Source: Melittangium boletus DSM 14713
Lineage (GTDB): Bacteria; Myxococcota; Myxococcia; Myxococcales; Myxococcaceae
Length of the DNA: 64,000 nt
NCBI RefSeq assembly: GCF_002305855.1
Contig: NZ_CP022163.1
Span: 2,976,292-3,040,291, forward strand
Direction: 5' to 3'
Part shown: positions 56,166 through 64,000 of the stretch, one piece after another
Layout of the letters: each line of letters opens with the position of its first letter
Position numbering within the stretch: the stretch's first letter is position 1
Position numbers and translations under genes: made by a program
The notes under the pieces: model-generated
Databases searched by the model: none
The model's input: only the letters and a program-made list of their open reading frames with translations
Told to the model about the DNA's origin: nothing

Positions 56166-58427
56166 ATGCGAAAAGGACTGAGTTCCTGGTGCGCCTTATT
56201 GCTCTCACTCCTGGGCTCCCTGGCCTGGGCACAACCTCCGGAGGATTTCGAGGCGGATGACCTCGAGTTGAATAGACATACGCGCTCCCGGCAGACGCTC
56301 GCGGCGGGGCGCAGCCATTCCCTGGCGGTGGCCGAGGATGGGACTGTCTGGGCCTGGGGGGTGAACATCGATGGCGAACTGGGAGATGGAACCACCCTGA
56401 TGCGCACCACGCCCATCCAGGTGCCCCAACTCTCGGGAATCATCTCCGTGGCAGCGGGCAACTCCCATAGCCTGGCACTGGGCGCGGATGGCCGCGTCTG
56501 GGTCTGGGGATATGGCAGCAATGGTCAACTGGGATTGGGCGAGCTCACATGGTATCAATATACCCCCACGCCCATCCCAGGGCTCACCGGCGTAGTCGCC
56601 ATCGCCGCCCACAGTGAGCACTCGCTGGCCTTGCGCTCGGATGGCAGCGTGTGGGGATGGGGAAACAGCAACTCTGGTCAACTCGGCACCATTCACTGGA
56701 GCGTCACGTCTCCCGTTGAAGTCCCGGGCCTGCCCGCCGTGACGTCTCTTGCGACCGGATGGAGTCACACCCTCGCGTTGAGCCGGAACGGTACGGTGTG
56801 GGCCTGGGGCTCGAATTCGCAGGGACAATTGGGCGACGGAACCCGCACGGATCATGTGACGCCCGCGCCCGTGCCCGGGCTCACGGACGTCGTATCCATC
56901 GCGGCCGGATATGATTACTCCCTGGCAGTGCGGCGCCAGGGTACCGTGTCGGCCTGGGGCTACGGCCGGGCGGGCTCACTCGGCATCGGCGAGGGAGCAC
57001 CAGAAGTCCAGACCGTGCCCGTTCCCATTCCCGCGCTCACGCACGTGCGCGCCCTCTCGGCGCGCGGTATGTCGGCCCTCGCTCTCCGGCGGGATGGATC
57101 GGTCTGGGGCTGGGGTGACAATAACAACTATCAACTCGCCCATCCCGCTCTCGGCCTCCAATTCACTCCCGTTCCGGTGAATGCGCCCGGCGGCGTCGTG
57201 GAAATTTCGAGCGGTAACCAGCACGGACTGGCCCGCCTCCGGAATGGCTCGGTCTGGGCATGGGGCAATGACAACCAGGGAGCGGTGGGGAAAGGCGCCG
57301 CGCTCCGACTCGATCCCGTGAGCCTGTCTGGCATCCAGGGCGTGGTGACCTCCGCCATCGGCGACAGTCACATCCTGGCGCTCCGACAGGACGGCTCGGT
57401 GTGGTCATGGGGTACCGATCTCCCAGGATTGGGACAACTGGGGAACACCACACAGCCGGCCAGTGCACAACCCACCCCCGTGCCGGGCCTGACGGATGCC
57501 GTGGACGTGGCCGTGGAGAACACGAGCTCCTTCGCCGTGCGCGCGGATGGTTCCGTCTGGGCCTGGGGAGACAACCGCGGCGGGTATCTCGGAGACGGGA
57601 CGAACGTTTCCCGCAGCACTCCCCAGCCCGTGCCGGGCCTGACGAACATCGTGGCCGCGGCGGCCGGTCACTCCTATGCCCTGGCCTTGAACGGCGACGG
57701 CCGGGTGTGGGCCTGGGGCTCCAACGACTTCGGTCAACTCGGGGATGGAACCACCACCCGACGCCTCTCCCCCATCCTCATCCCGAACCTGTCGGACGTC
57801 GTGGCGATCTCCGCCGCAACCAACTTCTCGCTCGCCCTCACGAGCGATGGCCGGGTGTGGGCCTGGGGCATCAACGACTTCGGTCAACTCGGGGATGGAA
57901 CCACCACCCGACGCCTCTCCCCCATCCTCATCCCGAACCTGTCGGACGTCGTGGCCATACGGGCAGGCACCTACCATGCGCTGGCACTGCGCGCGGATGG
58001 AACCCTCTGGGGCTGGGGGCTGAACCGGAGCGGCCAGATCGACCCTTCCGTTCCGAAGGAGGTCTCCCGCGTCACGCCCGTCCCCATCACCGGGATGACC
58101 CAGGTCGTCGGACTCGGGATTGGCCAGTTCCACTCCGTGGCCTTGCGCAGCGATGGCACCGTCTCGGCCTGGGGCGGCAACCGCATGGGAATCATGGGCC
58201 AAGGCACGCAGAGCGAAACGAACACGCGCCCTCCACCCGCCCCCATCCCTGGTCTGACCGGTGTGGTCTCCCTTTCGTCCGGTCCGGACACCATCCAGGT
58301 GACGCTCGCGGACGGCTCGGTCCTCGCCTGGGGGAGCAATGTCAGGTCACTCATTGGAGACGGCAAGCCCGTGATGAGCCCCATTCCCACGCGCGCCCTG
58401 CCTCCCCGCCATCACATGCCCCACTGA
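56166..58427 (+). CDS. RCC1-repeat secreted protein 1
   Basis: Protein of 753 residues. Signal peptide LLLSLLGSLAWAQ, a short acidic linker, then about 14 RCC1-type blades of ~50 residues (GxVWAWGxNxxGQLGDGTxxxR, then P-hydrophobic stretches and AxAAGxxHSLAL). It folds as one or two seven-bladed propellers. In myxobacteria such proteins are secreted or surface-exposed, with unknown ligands. One blade is a near-identical copy of its neighbour. Probably sigma-54 controlled. Confidence 0.85.
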   Translation: MRKGLSSWCALLLSLLGSLAWAQPPEDFEADDLELNRHTRSRQTLAAGRSHSLAVAEDGTVWAWGVNIDGELGDGTTLMRTTPIQVPQLSGIISVAAGNSHSLALGADGRVWVWGYGSNGQLGLGELTWYQYTPTPIPGLTGVVAIAAHSEHSLALRSDGSVWGWGNSNSGQLGTIHWSVTSPVEVPGLPAVTSLATGWSHTLALSRNGTVWAWGSNSQGQLGDGTRTDHVTPAPVPGLTDVVSIAAGYDYSLAVRRQGTVSAWGYGRAGSLGIGEGAPEVQTVPVPIPALTHVRALSARGMSALALRRDGSVWGWGDNNNYQLAHPALGLQFTPVPVNAPGGVVEISSGNQHGLARLRNGSVWAWGNDNQGAVGKGAALRLDPVSLSGIQGVVTSAIGDSHILALRQDGSVWSWGTDLPGLGQLGNTTQPASAQPTPVPGLTDAVDVAVENTSSFAVRADGSVWAWGDNRGGYLGDGTNVSRSTPQPVPGLTNIVAAAAGHSYALALNGDGRVWAWGSNDFGQLGDGTTTRRLSPILIPNLSDVVAISAATNFSLALTSDGRVWAWGINDFGQLGDGTTTRRLSPILIPNLSDVVAIRAGTYHALALRADGTLWGWGLNRSGQIDPSVPKEVSRVTPVPITGMTQVVGLGIGQFHSVALRSDGTVSAWGGNRMGIMGQGTQSETNTRPPPAPIPGLTGVVSLSSGPDTIQVTLADGSVLAWGSNVRSLIGDGKPVMSPIPTRALPPRHHMPH
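57699..57955 (+). repeat. Near-identical duplicated RCC1 blade
   Basis: Copy 1 at 57699-57805 and copy 2 at 57849-57955 are 107 nt each with two mismatches, period 150 nt (one 50-residue blade). Confidence 0.9.
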
Positions 58428-58447
58428 CACGGGCTCTGTGCCCGGCC

Positions 58448-58464
58448 TTGGCACACCCCGTGCT
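58448..58464 (+). promoter_or_regulatory. Sigma-54 promoter 2 (RCC1 gene 2)
   Basis: Same 17-base sequence as promoter 1, with GG 58450-58451 and GC 58462-58463. Confidence 0.75.
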
Positions 58465-58475
58465 TTGATTCCCGA

Positions 58476-58533
58476 TGACACGAGGTTCGCGCGGAAGGGA
58501 TGAAGAATCCTTGACCGTGCGGGCCTCGTGTCA
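58476..58533 (+). promoter_or_regulatory. Structured 5' leader of RCC1 gene 2
   Basis: TGACACGAGG (58476-58485) pairs perfectly with CCTCGTGTCA (58524-58533). Aligned with leader 1, a C-G pair becomes U-A and an A-U pair becomes G-C. Confidence 0.65.
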
Positions 58534-58564
58534 CCTCCCCCCTACCCACACATGAAAGACACGC

Positions 58565-60748
58565 ATGCGACAAGGACTGAGTTCCTGGTGCGCCTTATTG
58601 CTCTCACTCCTCGGCTCCCTGGCCTGGGCACAACCTCCGGAGGACCTGGACCTCGAGGCGAACCACCTCGAGTGGAATAGACATACACGAGAACACAAGA
58701 CCGTCGCGGCGGGAAAGAACCACTCCCTCGCGCTCGGAAAGGATGGAAGCGTCTGGGCCTGGGGAACGAACTCCTCCTATGCCCTCGGCACGGGTGACCG
58801 TGAGAAGCGTTCCAGACCCGTCCAGGTTCCCCAGCTCACGGGGATGGTCGCCGTCGCGGTGGGCCATGACCACAGCCTGGCGCTGGGAGCGGATGGCCGC
58901 GTCTGGGCTTGGGGAAACAACTTCATGGGGCAACTGGGCCTGGGTTGGTCCGTCCAGGAACAACCCACGCCCACCCCCGTTCCCGGCATCACGGACGTGA
59001 TCGCCATCGCCGCTTACGAACAGCACACACTGCTGCTGCGCCAGGATGGACGCGTGTGGGCCATGGGCGACGGCGGTCACGGACAGCTCGGGATCGGATA
59101 CCAGACAGCGCCCGTGCCCACGCAAGTGCCCGATCTCACGGACGTGGTGTCCCTGGCCACGAGCACGTATCACAGTCTCGCGGTGCGTCGGGACGGAACG
59201 GTGTGGGCCTGGGGCAACAACTTCCATGGACAGCTCGGCGATGGAACTCAAATCGACCGACCAACGCCCGCGCCTGTGCCAGGGCTCGCGAATTGTGTGG
59301 CCGTCGCGGCCGGATCCGCCCATTCCCTGGCCTTGCAACGCAATGGCGATGTACGCGCCTGGGGTCTGACCGTGAACCTCGGCATCGACCCTCCTCCCTC
59401 CTCTCCTTTCGTGACGAGCTTCACGAACGCGATCGCCATCCAGGCGAATGAGCACACCTCGCTGGCGCTCCGGAGGGATGGGACGGTCTGGGGTTGGGGC
59501 GACAACTACAGCCATCAAGTTGGCGGAACCTCGCCCCGGCAAACCACTCCCGCGCGGGTACCGACGCTCCACTCCGTGACGAACATCGCCTTGGGACAAA
59601 CCCATGTCCTGGCCCGGCGCCGGGATGGCTCGCTGTGGGGATGGGGCGATAACACCCAGGCCCAGGTGGGAAACGGCTCCGACTACAAGTCCAGCCCCGT
59701 GTCCCTCCTCGGGGTGAGTGGACTGGTGAAGTCCTCGATGAGCAGCACCCATGTCCTGGCGATCCACCAGGATGGCGGCCTGTGGTCCTGGGGAGACAAC
59801 TTCTTCGAAGGCCCGCTAGGACGAGGTGCAACGAATCGCGGCCATGAGGCGCCCACCCCGGTGCCAGGCTTCCCGGACGCCGTCGATGTCGCCGCCGCGT
59901 CTGGCAGTTCGTTCGTCGTGAGGGCGGATGGCTCCGTCTGGGCATGGGGGCTCAACCACAACGGGCAACTGGGAGACGGCACGCGTGTGGCCCGAAGCAC
60001 GCCACAGCCCATCGCCGGGCTGGAGAACATCGTGGCGCTGGCCACCCCGAATGATGCCTCGACCATCCATGTCCTGGCCTTGAGCCGCGACGGTCACGTC
60101 TGGGCATGGGGCGACAACACCTTCGGCCAGCTCGGAGACGGCACGACGACCACCCGGCTCACCCCGGTGCGGCTCACGAGCCTGTCGGGCATCGTGGCGC
60201 TCGCGGCCCAGTCCAGTTGGGGGAATGCCTACTCGCTCGCGCTCGGTGCCGACGGACGCGTGAGGGCCTGGGGCAGCAACACCGCTGGCCAGCTCGGCGA
60301 TGGAACGACCACCTCTCGTCACACGCCGGCCGAGGTTCCGGGTCTGACGGACGTCGTGGCCATCGAGCCGGACTACTACCATTCGCTGGCCCTGCGCTCG
60401 GACGGCACCGTCTGGACCTGGGGGACGGATTACAGTCAGGGAGACACGCCCCGCCTCTTCCCCGAGCAGTACCCCGGGCTGACGCAGATCGTGGCGGTCT
60501 CGGACAGGATGGCCCTGCGAAGCGATGGAACCGTCTGGACCTGGACGCCTCAACAGCCCACGCCCACGCCCCTCCCGGCTCTGGAGGGCGTGGTGTCCAT
60601 CACCGCGGCACTCAGGACATTCCAGGTGGTGCTCGCGAATGGTGAAGTGCGCGCCTGGGGAAGCAATCAGTCGTCGCGTCTGGGAGACGGGGTACTCATC
60701 AAGAGCCCCCTCCTCTCACGCATCCTCCCGCCCCACCGTCACCGCTGA
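58565..60748 (+). CDS. RCC1-repeat secreted protein 2
   Basis: Protein of 727 residues, paralogue of the upstream gene. Signal peptides differ by one residue, followed by the same ~14-blade layout (VWAWGxNxxGQLGDGT, HSLALxxDG). Blades have diverged more than the leaders and signal sequence. Last residues RILPPHRHR resemble the end of protein 1. Function unknown. Confidence 0.85.
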   Translation: MRQGLSSWCALLLSLLGSLAWAQPPEDLDLEANHLEWNRHTREHKTVAAGKNHSLALGKDGSVWAWGTNSSYALGTGDREKRSRPVQVPQLTGMVAVAVGHDHSLALGADGRVWAWGNNFMGQLGLGWSVQEQPTPTPVPGITDVIAIAAYEQHTLLLRQDGRVWAMGDGGHGQLGIGYQTAPVPTQVPDLTDVVSLATSTYHSLAVRRDGTVWAWGNNFHGQLGDGTQIDRPTPAPVPGLANCVAVAAGSAHSLALQRNGDVRAWGLTVNLGIDPPPSSPFVTSFTNAIAIQANEHTSLALRRDGTVWGWGDNYSHQVGGTSPRQTTPARVPTLHSVTNIALGQTHVLARRRDGSLWGWGDNTQAQVGNGSDYKSSPVSLLGVSGLVKSSMSSTHVLAIHQDGGLWSWGDNFFEGPLGRGATNRGHEAPTPVPGFPDAVDVAAASGSSFVVRADGSVWAWGLNHNGQLGDGTRVARSTPQPIAGLENIVALATPNDASTIHVLALSRDGHVWAWGDNTFGQLGDGTTTTRLTPVRLTSLSGIVALAAQSSWGNAYSLALGADGRVRAWGSNTAGQLGDGTTTSRHTPAEVPGLTDVVAIEPDYYHSLALRSDGTVWTWGTDYSQGDTPRLFPEQYPGLTQIVAVSDRMALRSDGTVWTWTPQQPTPTPLPALEGVVSITAALRTFQVVLANGEVRAWGSNQSSRLGDGVLIKSPLLSRILPPHRHR

Positions 60749-60832
60749 GTGCGAGGGCGACCGCGTCCACCGCCGGACGTCCTCCCGTTCCGTCCGGTGG
60801 CGCGGGGCCCGTGGAGTCGGCATAGAGACGGC

Positions 60833-61987
60833 ATGCGCACCCGCCTCTTGATTCCTCCGCTCCTGCTGCTCACCGCCTGCTCGGGTTGCCGCACGGGCAT
60901 CCCACAACGCGGTGCTCCGGATTGCATCCTCGTCGAGGACGACTTCGGCCCCCAGGCAAGCGCCCCCCTCACCGTCGACGTGGTCGCCGAGGGACTCGAG
61001 GTGCCCTGGGGCATCGCGTGGCTGCCAGGAGGTGACGCGCTCGTCACCGAGCGTCCCGGCCGCGTGCGGCTCCTGCGCGGCTTCGCGCTCCAACCCACGC
61101 CCGTGGCCACCGTGGCCATTGGCGACAGCGCCGAGGGCGGTCTGCTCGGCATCGCCGCGCATCCGGACTTCGCGAACAACCGCCAGTTCTACCTCTACGT
61201 GACGCACGAGGAGGGCGGCGAGACGAAGAACCGCGTGGAGCGCTGGGTGCTGTCCGAGGACCACGCGAGCGCCACCTTCGAGCGCGTCATCTTCGGCGGC
61301 ATCGAGGCGGCCACGTACCACAACGGCGGCCGGCTGCGCTTCGGCCCGGATGGCATGCTCTACGTGGGCACTGGGGACGCGCGCGACCCGGATCGCGCCC
61401 AGGACGTGAACGTGCCCGAGGGCAAGCTCCTGCGTCTGACTCCCGAAGGCGACATCCCCTCGGACAACCCCTTTCCCGGCAAGCCCGCGTTCCTGCTCGG
61501 CGTGCGCAACACCCAGGGCTTCGACTGGAAGGACGCGGACACGCTCTACTTCACCGACCATGGGCCCAGTGGGGAACGCTTGCGCCGGGGCCACGACGAG
61601 GTGAACGTGGCGCGCAAGGGAGACAACCTCGGCTGGCCCACGATCTACCGCTGCGAGTCCGGCGAAGGGCTGGTCACGCCGTCGCTCACGTGGGAGACGG
61701 CATCTCCCCCGGGAGGCGCCGCGATCTACACCGGTGACGCCATCCCCGAGTGGAAGGGCTCGCTGCTCATCGGCTCGCTCGGCTCGCGGCACCTGCACCG
61801 CGTGGCGTTCTCTCCGGAGAACCCGTCCCAGGTGGCCCAGCACGAGGTGTACCTGCGTGACACGTATGGCCGCCTGCGCGAGACCCTCATGGGCCCGGAC
61901 GGCCACCTCTACGTCACCACCAGCAACTGCGACGGCCGGGGCGACTGCACGGCGCGCAAGGACTTGCTCCTGCGCGTGCGCCGCTGA
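60833..61987 (+). CDS. PQQ-type sugar/aldose dehydrogenase lipoprotein
   Basis: Protein of 384 residues with lipobox LLLLTACSG. Six-bladed propeller of the soluble glucose dehydrogenase/YliI family: GLEVPWGIAWLPGGD, LLGIAAHPDFANN, YHNGGRLRFGPDGMLYVGTGD, NTQGFDWKDAD and GRLRETLMGPDGHLYVTT. Oxidises sugars or aldoses using PQQ; substrate unknown. Confidence 0.87.
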   Translation: MRTRLLIPPLLLLTACSGCRTGIPQRGAPDCILVEDDFGPQASAPLTVDVVAEGLEVPWGIAWLPGGDALVTERPGRVRLLRGFALQPTPVATVAIGDSAEGGLLGIAAHPDFANNRQFYLYVTHEEGGETKNRVERWVLSEDHASATFERVIFGGIEAATYHNGGRLRFGPDGMLYVGTGDARDPDRAQDVNVPEGKLLRLTPEGDIPSDNPFPGKPAFLLGVRNTQGFDWKDADTLYFTDHGPSGERLRRGHDEVNVARKGDNLGWPTIYRCESGEGLVTPSLTWETASPPGGAAIYTGDAIPEWKGSLLIGSLGSRHLHRVAFSPENPSQVAQHEVYLRDTYGRLRETLMGPDGHLYVTTSNCDGRGDCTARKDLLLRVRR

Positions 61988-62152
61988 CGCTGAGCCGACA
62001 CGAGCGGCGTACCCGGTGAAGACGCGGTGGAATCTTCTCCTGCCGCCACCCCGTGCATGCGGAACCGCCCGGCGCGCAACCCCCGCCCCGCACACGGCTG
62101 GTGCAGGGATGGCGGGCATCTGCGAGGCTTCCCACCGCCCGTGCACCTTGAA

Positions 62153-63733
62153 ATGAACCTCCTCATCGGCCTGATGGTGGCCGCCAGTACGCTCGCGATC
62201 GCCGCCAAGCGCGTGAGCATCCCCTACAGCGTCGCACTTGTCGTGGGAGGCCTGCTCATCTCGGTGGGCGGCCTCCTGCCGGGCGTGCCACCGCTCAATC
62301 CGGACGTGGTCTTCCTCGTATGCCTGCCGCTGTTGCTCTTCGAGGGCGGCATCACCGCGGACGTGGCCAATGTGCGCGCCAACCTGGTGCCCATCGCGAC
62401 CCTGGCGTCGCTCGGCATGGTGCTGGCCATCACCGCCACCGGCACGGCGCTGCACTTCGCGCTGTCCTTCGCCTGGGGGCCCGCGCTGCTGCTCGGCGCC
62501 ATGCTCGCCGTCACCGACACCGTCTCCATCCTCTATGCCTTCCGCCACGCGCCCGTCCCCCGGCGCCTGTCCGGCATCATGCAGGGCGAGAGCCTGTTCA
62601 ATGACGGCACGGCGCTCGTGGCCTACGCGGCCATCGCCGGGGTGGTGACGCGTGGGGAGACGTCGTTCTCGCTGCCGCTGCTCGGCGCCCAGGTGGTGCT
62701 GGCCACGCTCGGAGGGCTCGCCATCGGCCTCGCGCTCGCGCTCGTGGCGGGCATCATCATCCGCCGCACGAGGGATCCCCTCGCGGAGATCATGGTCACC
62801 ACGGCGCTCGCCTTCTCCGCGTACGTGATCGGCGAGGAGGTGCACATGTCGGGCGCCATCGCCGCGGTGACGGCCGGACTGAGCATCGGCATCACCCTGC
62901 GCCGGCACGTGGCCGCGCAGAGCCAGGTGGCCATCCACACCTTCTGGGAGTACGCCACCTTCGGGGTGAACACCTTCCTGTTCCTGTCGGTGGGGCTCAC
63001 CACGAAGCCCGGCTCGCTCCTGCACCACCTGCCGCTCACGCTGCTCGCGGTGGCGTGCGTCTTCATCGGGCGCGCGGTGGCCATCTACGTGCCCTTCCTG
63101 CTCTTGCGCTGGGTGCGCCCCTCCGAGTCCGTGCCCTTCCGCTGGCAGCACGTCTTCATCTTCGGCAACATCAAGGGAGCGCTGTCCATTGGCCTGGCGC
63201 TTGGTCTGCCCGAGGGCACGCCCGCGCGCGAGCAGATGGTGGCCATCGCCTTCGGCGTGACGTTCCTGTCGCTCGTGGGCCAGGGGCTGCTGCTGACGGG
63301 CTTCCTCAAGCGGCTGGGCCTGTTCCGGGAGGATCCGGTGGCCCTCGCGGTGGGCGAGCAGCAAGCACGGCTCATCGCCGGCCGCGCGGCGCGCCAGGAG
63401 TTGGAGCGGCTGCATGAGCAGGGCGTCATCCCCCGCGCGGCGTACGAGCACCTGCGCAGCGACTACCAGGTGGGCATCGCCAGCGCCGAGCGCGAGCTGC
63501 GCCGGTTGAGCGATCAGCACCTGGCCCAGGCGGCGCGGCTGGTGCTGACCACGCGCCGGCACCTGGTGGACGCGGAGCGCACGGCGCTGTTGTCGGCCCG
63601 GCGCGCGGGCCTCATCCCCGACGAGACGGCCGAGGCCCAGCTCGCGCGGCTGGACGAGCGCACGCTCGAATTGGAGCAGGTGTTGTCGGACGTGCCCGAC
63701 GCCGATACGGGCAGCGGGAGGAAGGTGCCATGA
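62153..63733 (+). CDS. CPA1-family sodium/proton antiporter
   Basis: Protein of 526 residues. About 12 helices; LPLLLFEGGI, FNDGTALVAYA (the Asn-Asp ion-binding motif) and EEVHMSGAIAAVTAGL as in NhaP-type proteins. A long cytoplasmic helical tail (about 415-526) with RRAGLIPDETAEAQL may be regulatory. Overlaps the TrkA-type gene by 4 nt, suggesting the TrkA-like protein regulates or assists it. Confidence 0.9.
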   Translation: MNLLIGLMVAASTLAIAAKRVSIPYSVALVVGGLLISVGGLLPGVPPLNPDVVFLVCLPLLLFEGGITADVANVRANLVPIATLASLGMVLAITATGTALHFALSFAWGPALLLGAMLAVTDTVSILYAFRHAPVPRRLSGIMQGESLFNDGTALVAYAAIAGVVTRGETSFSLPLLGAQVVLATLGGLAIGLALALVAGIIIRRTRDPLAEIMVTTALAFSAYVIGEEVHMSGAIAAVTAGLSIGITLRRHVAAQSQVAIHTFWEYATFGVNTFLFLSVGLTTKPGSLLHHLPLTLLAVACVFIGRAVAIYVPFLLLRWVRPSESVPFRWQHVFIFGNIKGALSIGLALGLPEGTPAREQMVAIAFGVTFLSLVGQGLLLTGFLKRLGLFREDPVALAVGEQQARLIAGRAARQELERLHEQGVIPRAAYEHLRSDYQVGIASAERELRRLSDQHLAQAARLVLTTRRHLVDAERTALLSARRAGLIPDETAEAQLARLDERTLELEQVLSDVPDADTGSGRKVP

Positions 63734-64000
63734 AGATTGTCATCGCGGGCGGTGGACGGGTGGGTGGGACGCTGGCGGCGCGGCTCGTGTCCGAGCAGCA
63801 CCAGGTGACGGTGGTGGAGAGGGATCCCCTCATCTGTCACAAGCTCTTCGAGGAGATTGGCGTGGTGACGGTGTGCGGGGACGCCACGGACCCCCGGGTG
63901 CTGGAAACGGCGGGCATCGCCAACGCGCACATCGCGGCCGGAGTGCTGGCGCGCGACGCGGAGAACCTGGCGTTCGCCACGCTGGTGCGAGCGGTGAGCC
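63730..64000 (+). CDS. TrkA-N/RCK-type NAD-binding protein, 5' part (continues past window)
   Basis: The first 90 residues: Rossmann GGGRVGGTLAARL, VVERDP and TVCGDATDPRVLETAGI, typical of TrkA-N domains of potassium uptake and channel regulators. Truncated by the window end. Confidence 0.85.
   Translation, partial: MKIVIAGGGRVGGTLAARLVSEQHQVTVVERDPLICHKLFEEIGVVTVCGDATDPRVLETAGIANAHIAAGVLARDAENLAFATLVRAVS

Noticed and set aside
56041..60748. The duplicated RCC1 module as a mobile element
   Set aside because: No terminal inverted repeats, target duplication or transposase; a simple tandem duplication explains it.
60716..63562. Long open frame of 948 codons on the minus strand
   Set aside because: Antisense to the dehydrogenase and antiporter genes, which have clear motifs.

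Overview
The window is about 64 kb of very GC-rich, gene-dense bacterial DNA with strong third-position GC bias. The content points to a myxobacterium, most likely of the Cystobacterineae (Archangium, Cystobacter, Melittangium or Myxococcus relatives). Evidence: an AgmC-like gliding protein ending in a MYXO-CTERM-type tail, an MglA-like GTPase, paired PilT-type ATPases, many lipoproteins, repeat-rich surface proteins (Kelch, RCC1, CotH), sigma-54 promoters and a toxin/Imm52-like immunity pair. I saw no rRNA, tRNA, transposase or CRISPR array.

Layout. 1-9 kb: a truncated CotH protein, a PAS histidine kinase, an OmpA/AgmC-like/acetyltransferase operon, and an MglA-like GTPase translationally coupled to a PocR-domain kinase. 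9-18 kb: an acetyltransferase, two PilT-type ATPases (the first with an altered His box), a DinG-type helicase, a Kelch lipoprotein and a CotH lipoprotein. 18.4-18.6 kb: a G-rich repeat tract and a terminator. 18.6-29.4 kb: a nucleoside biosynthesis cluster arranged around an AT-rich divergent promoter. 29.5-34.3 kb: an adenosine-deaminase-like lipoprotein, an epoxide hydrolase and a metalloprotease-lectin. 34.4-42.3 kb: an orphan AAA ATPase and a urate/allantoin catabolic operon. 42.3-45.8 kb: the toxin/immunity pair. 45.9-50 kb: RegBA redox two-component system in an operon with an M50 protease. 50-55.6 kb: lipoproteins, HAD hydrolase, lipid kinase, HrcA and a DMT exporter. 56-60.7 kb: two tandem RCC1-repeat proteins. 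60.8-64 kb: a PQQ-type dehydrogenase, a CPA1 antiporter and the start of a TrkA-type gene.

The main find is the 18.6-29.4 kb cluster. The rightward arm encodes QueD, QueE, FolE, a CBS-less IMPDH/GMP-reductase homologue, UbiX flavin prenyltransferase and adenylosuccinate synthase. The leftward arm encodes a PfkB-type kinase, HAD phosphatase, Nudix hydrolase, phosphoribosyltransferase, UbiD-family decarboxylase and MATE exporter. Together these supply nearly every step from GTP through 7-carboxy-7-deazaguanine, its ribonucleotide, decarboxylation, base reduction and amination to 7-deaza-AMP and the free nucleoside. This is the logic of tubercidin (7-deazaadenosine), known from Streptomyces. Only adenylosuccinate lyase is missing and can come from primary metabolism. 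I know of no such cluster described in myxobacteria.

A second find is RNA-level. The two RCC1 genes share a duplicated sigma-54 promoter and leader. A stem at the start of each leader keeps its pairing through compensatory base changes, which suggests a selected RNA structure.
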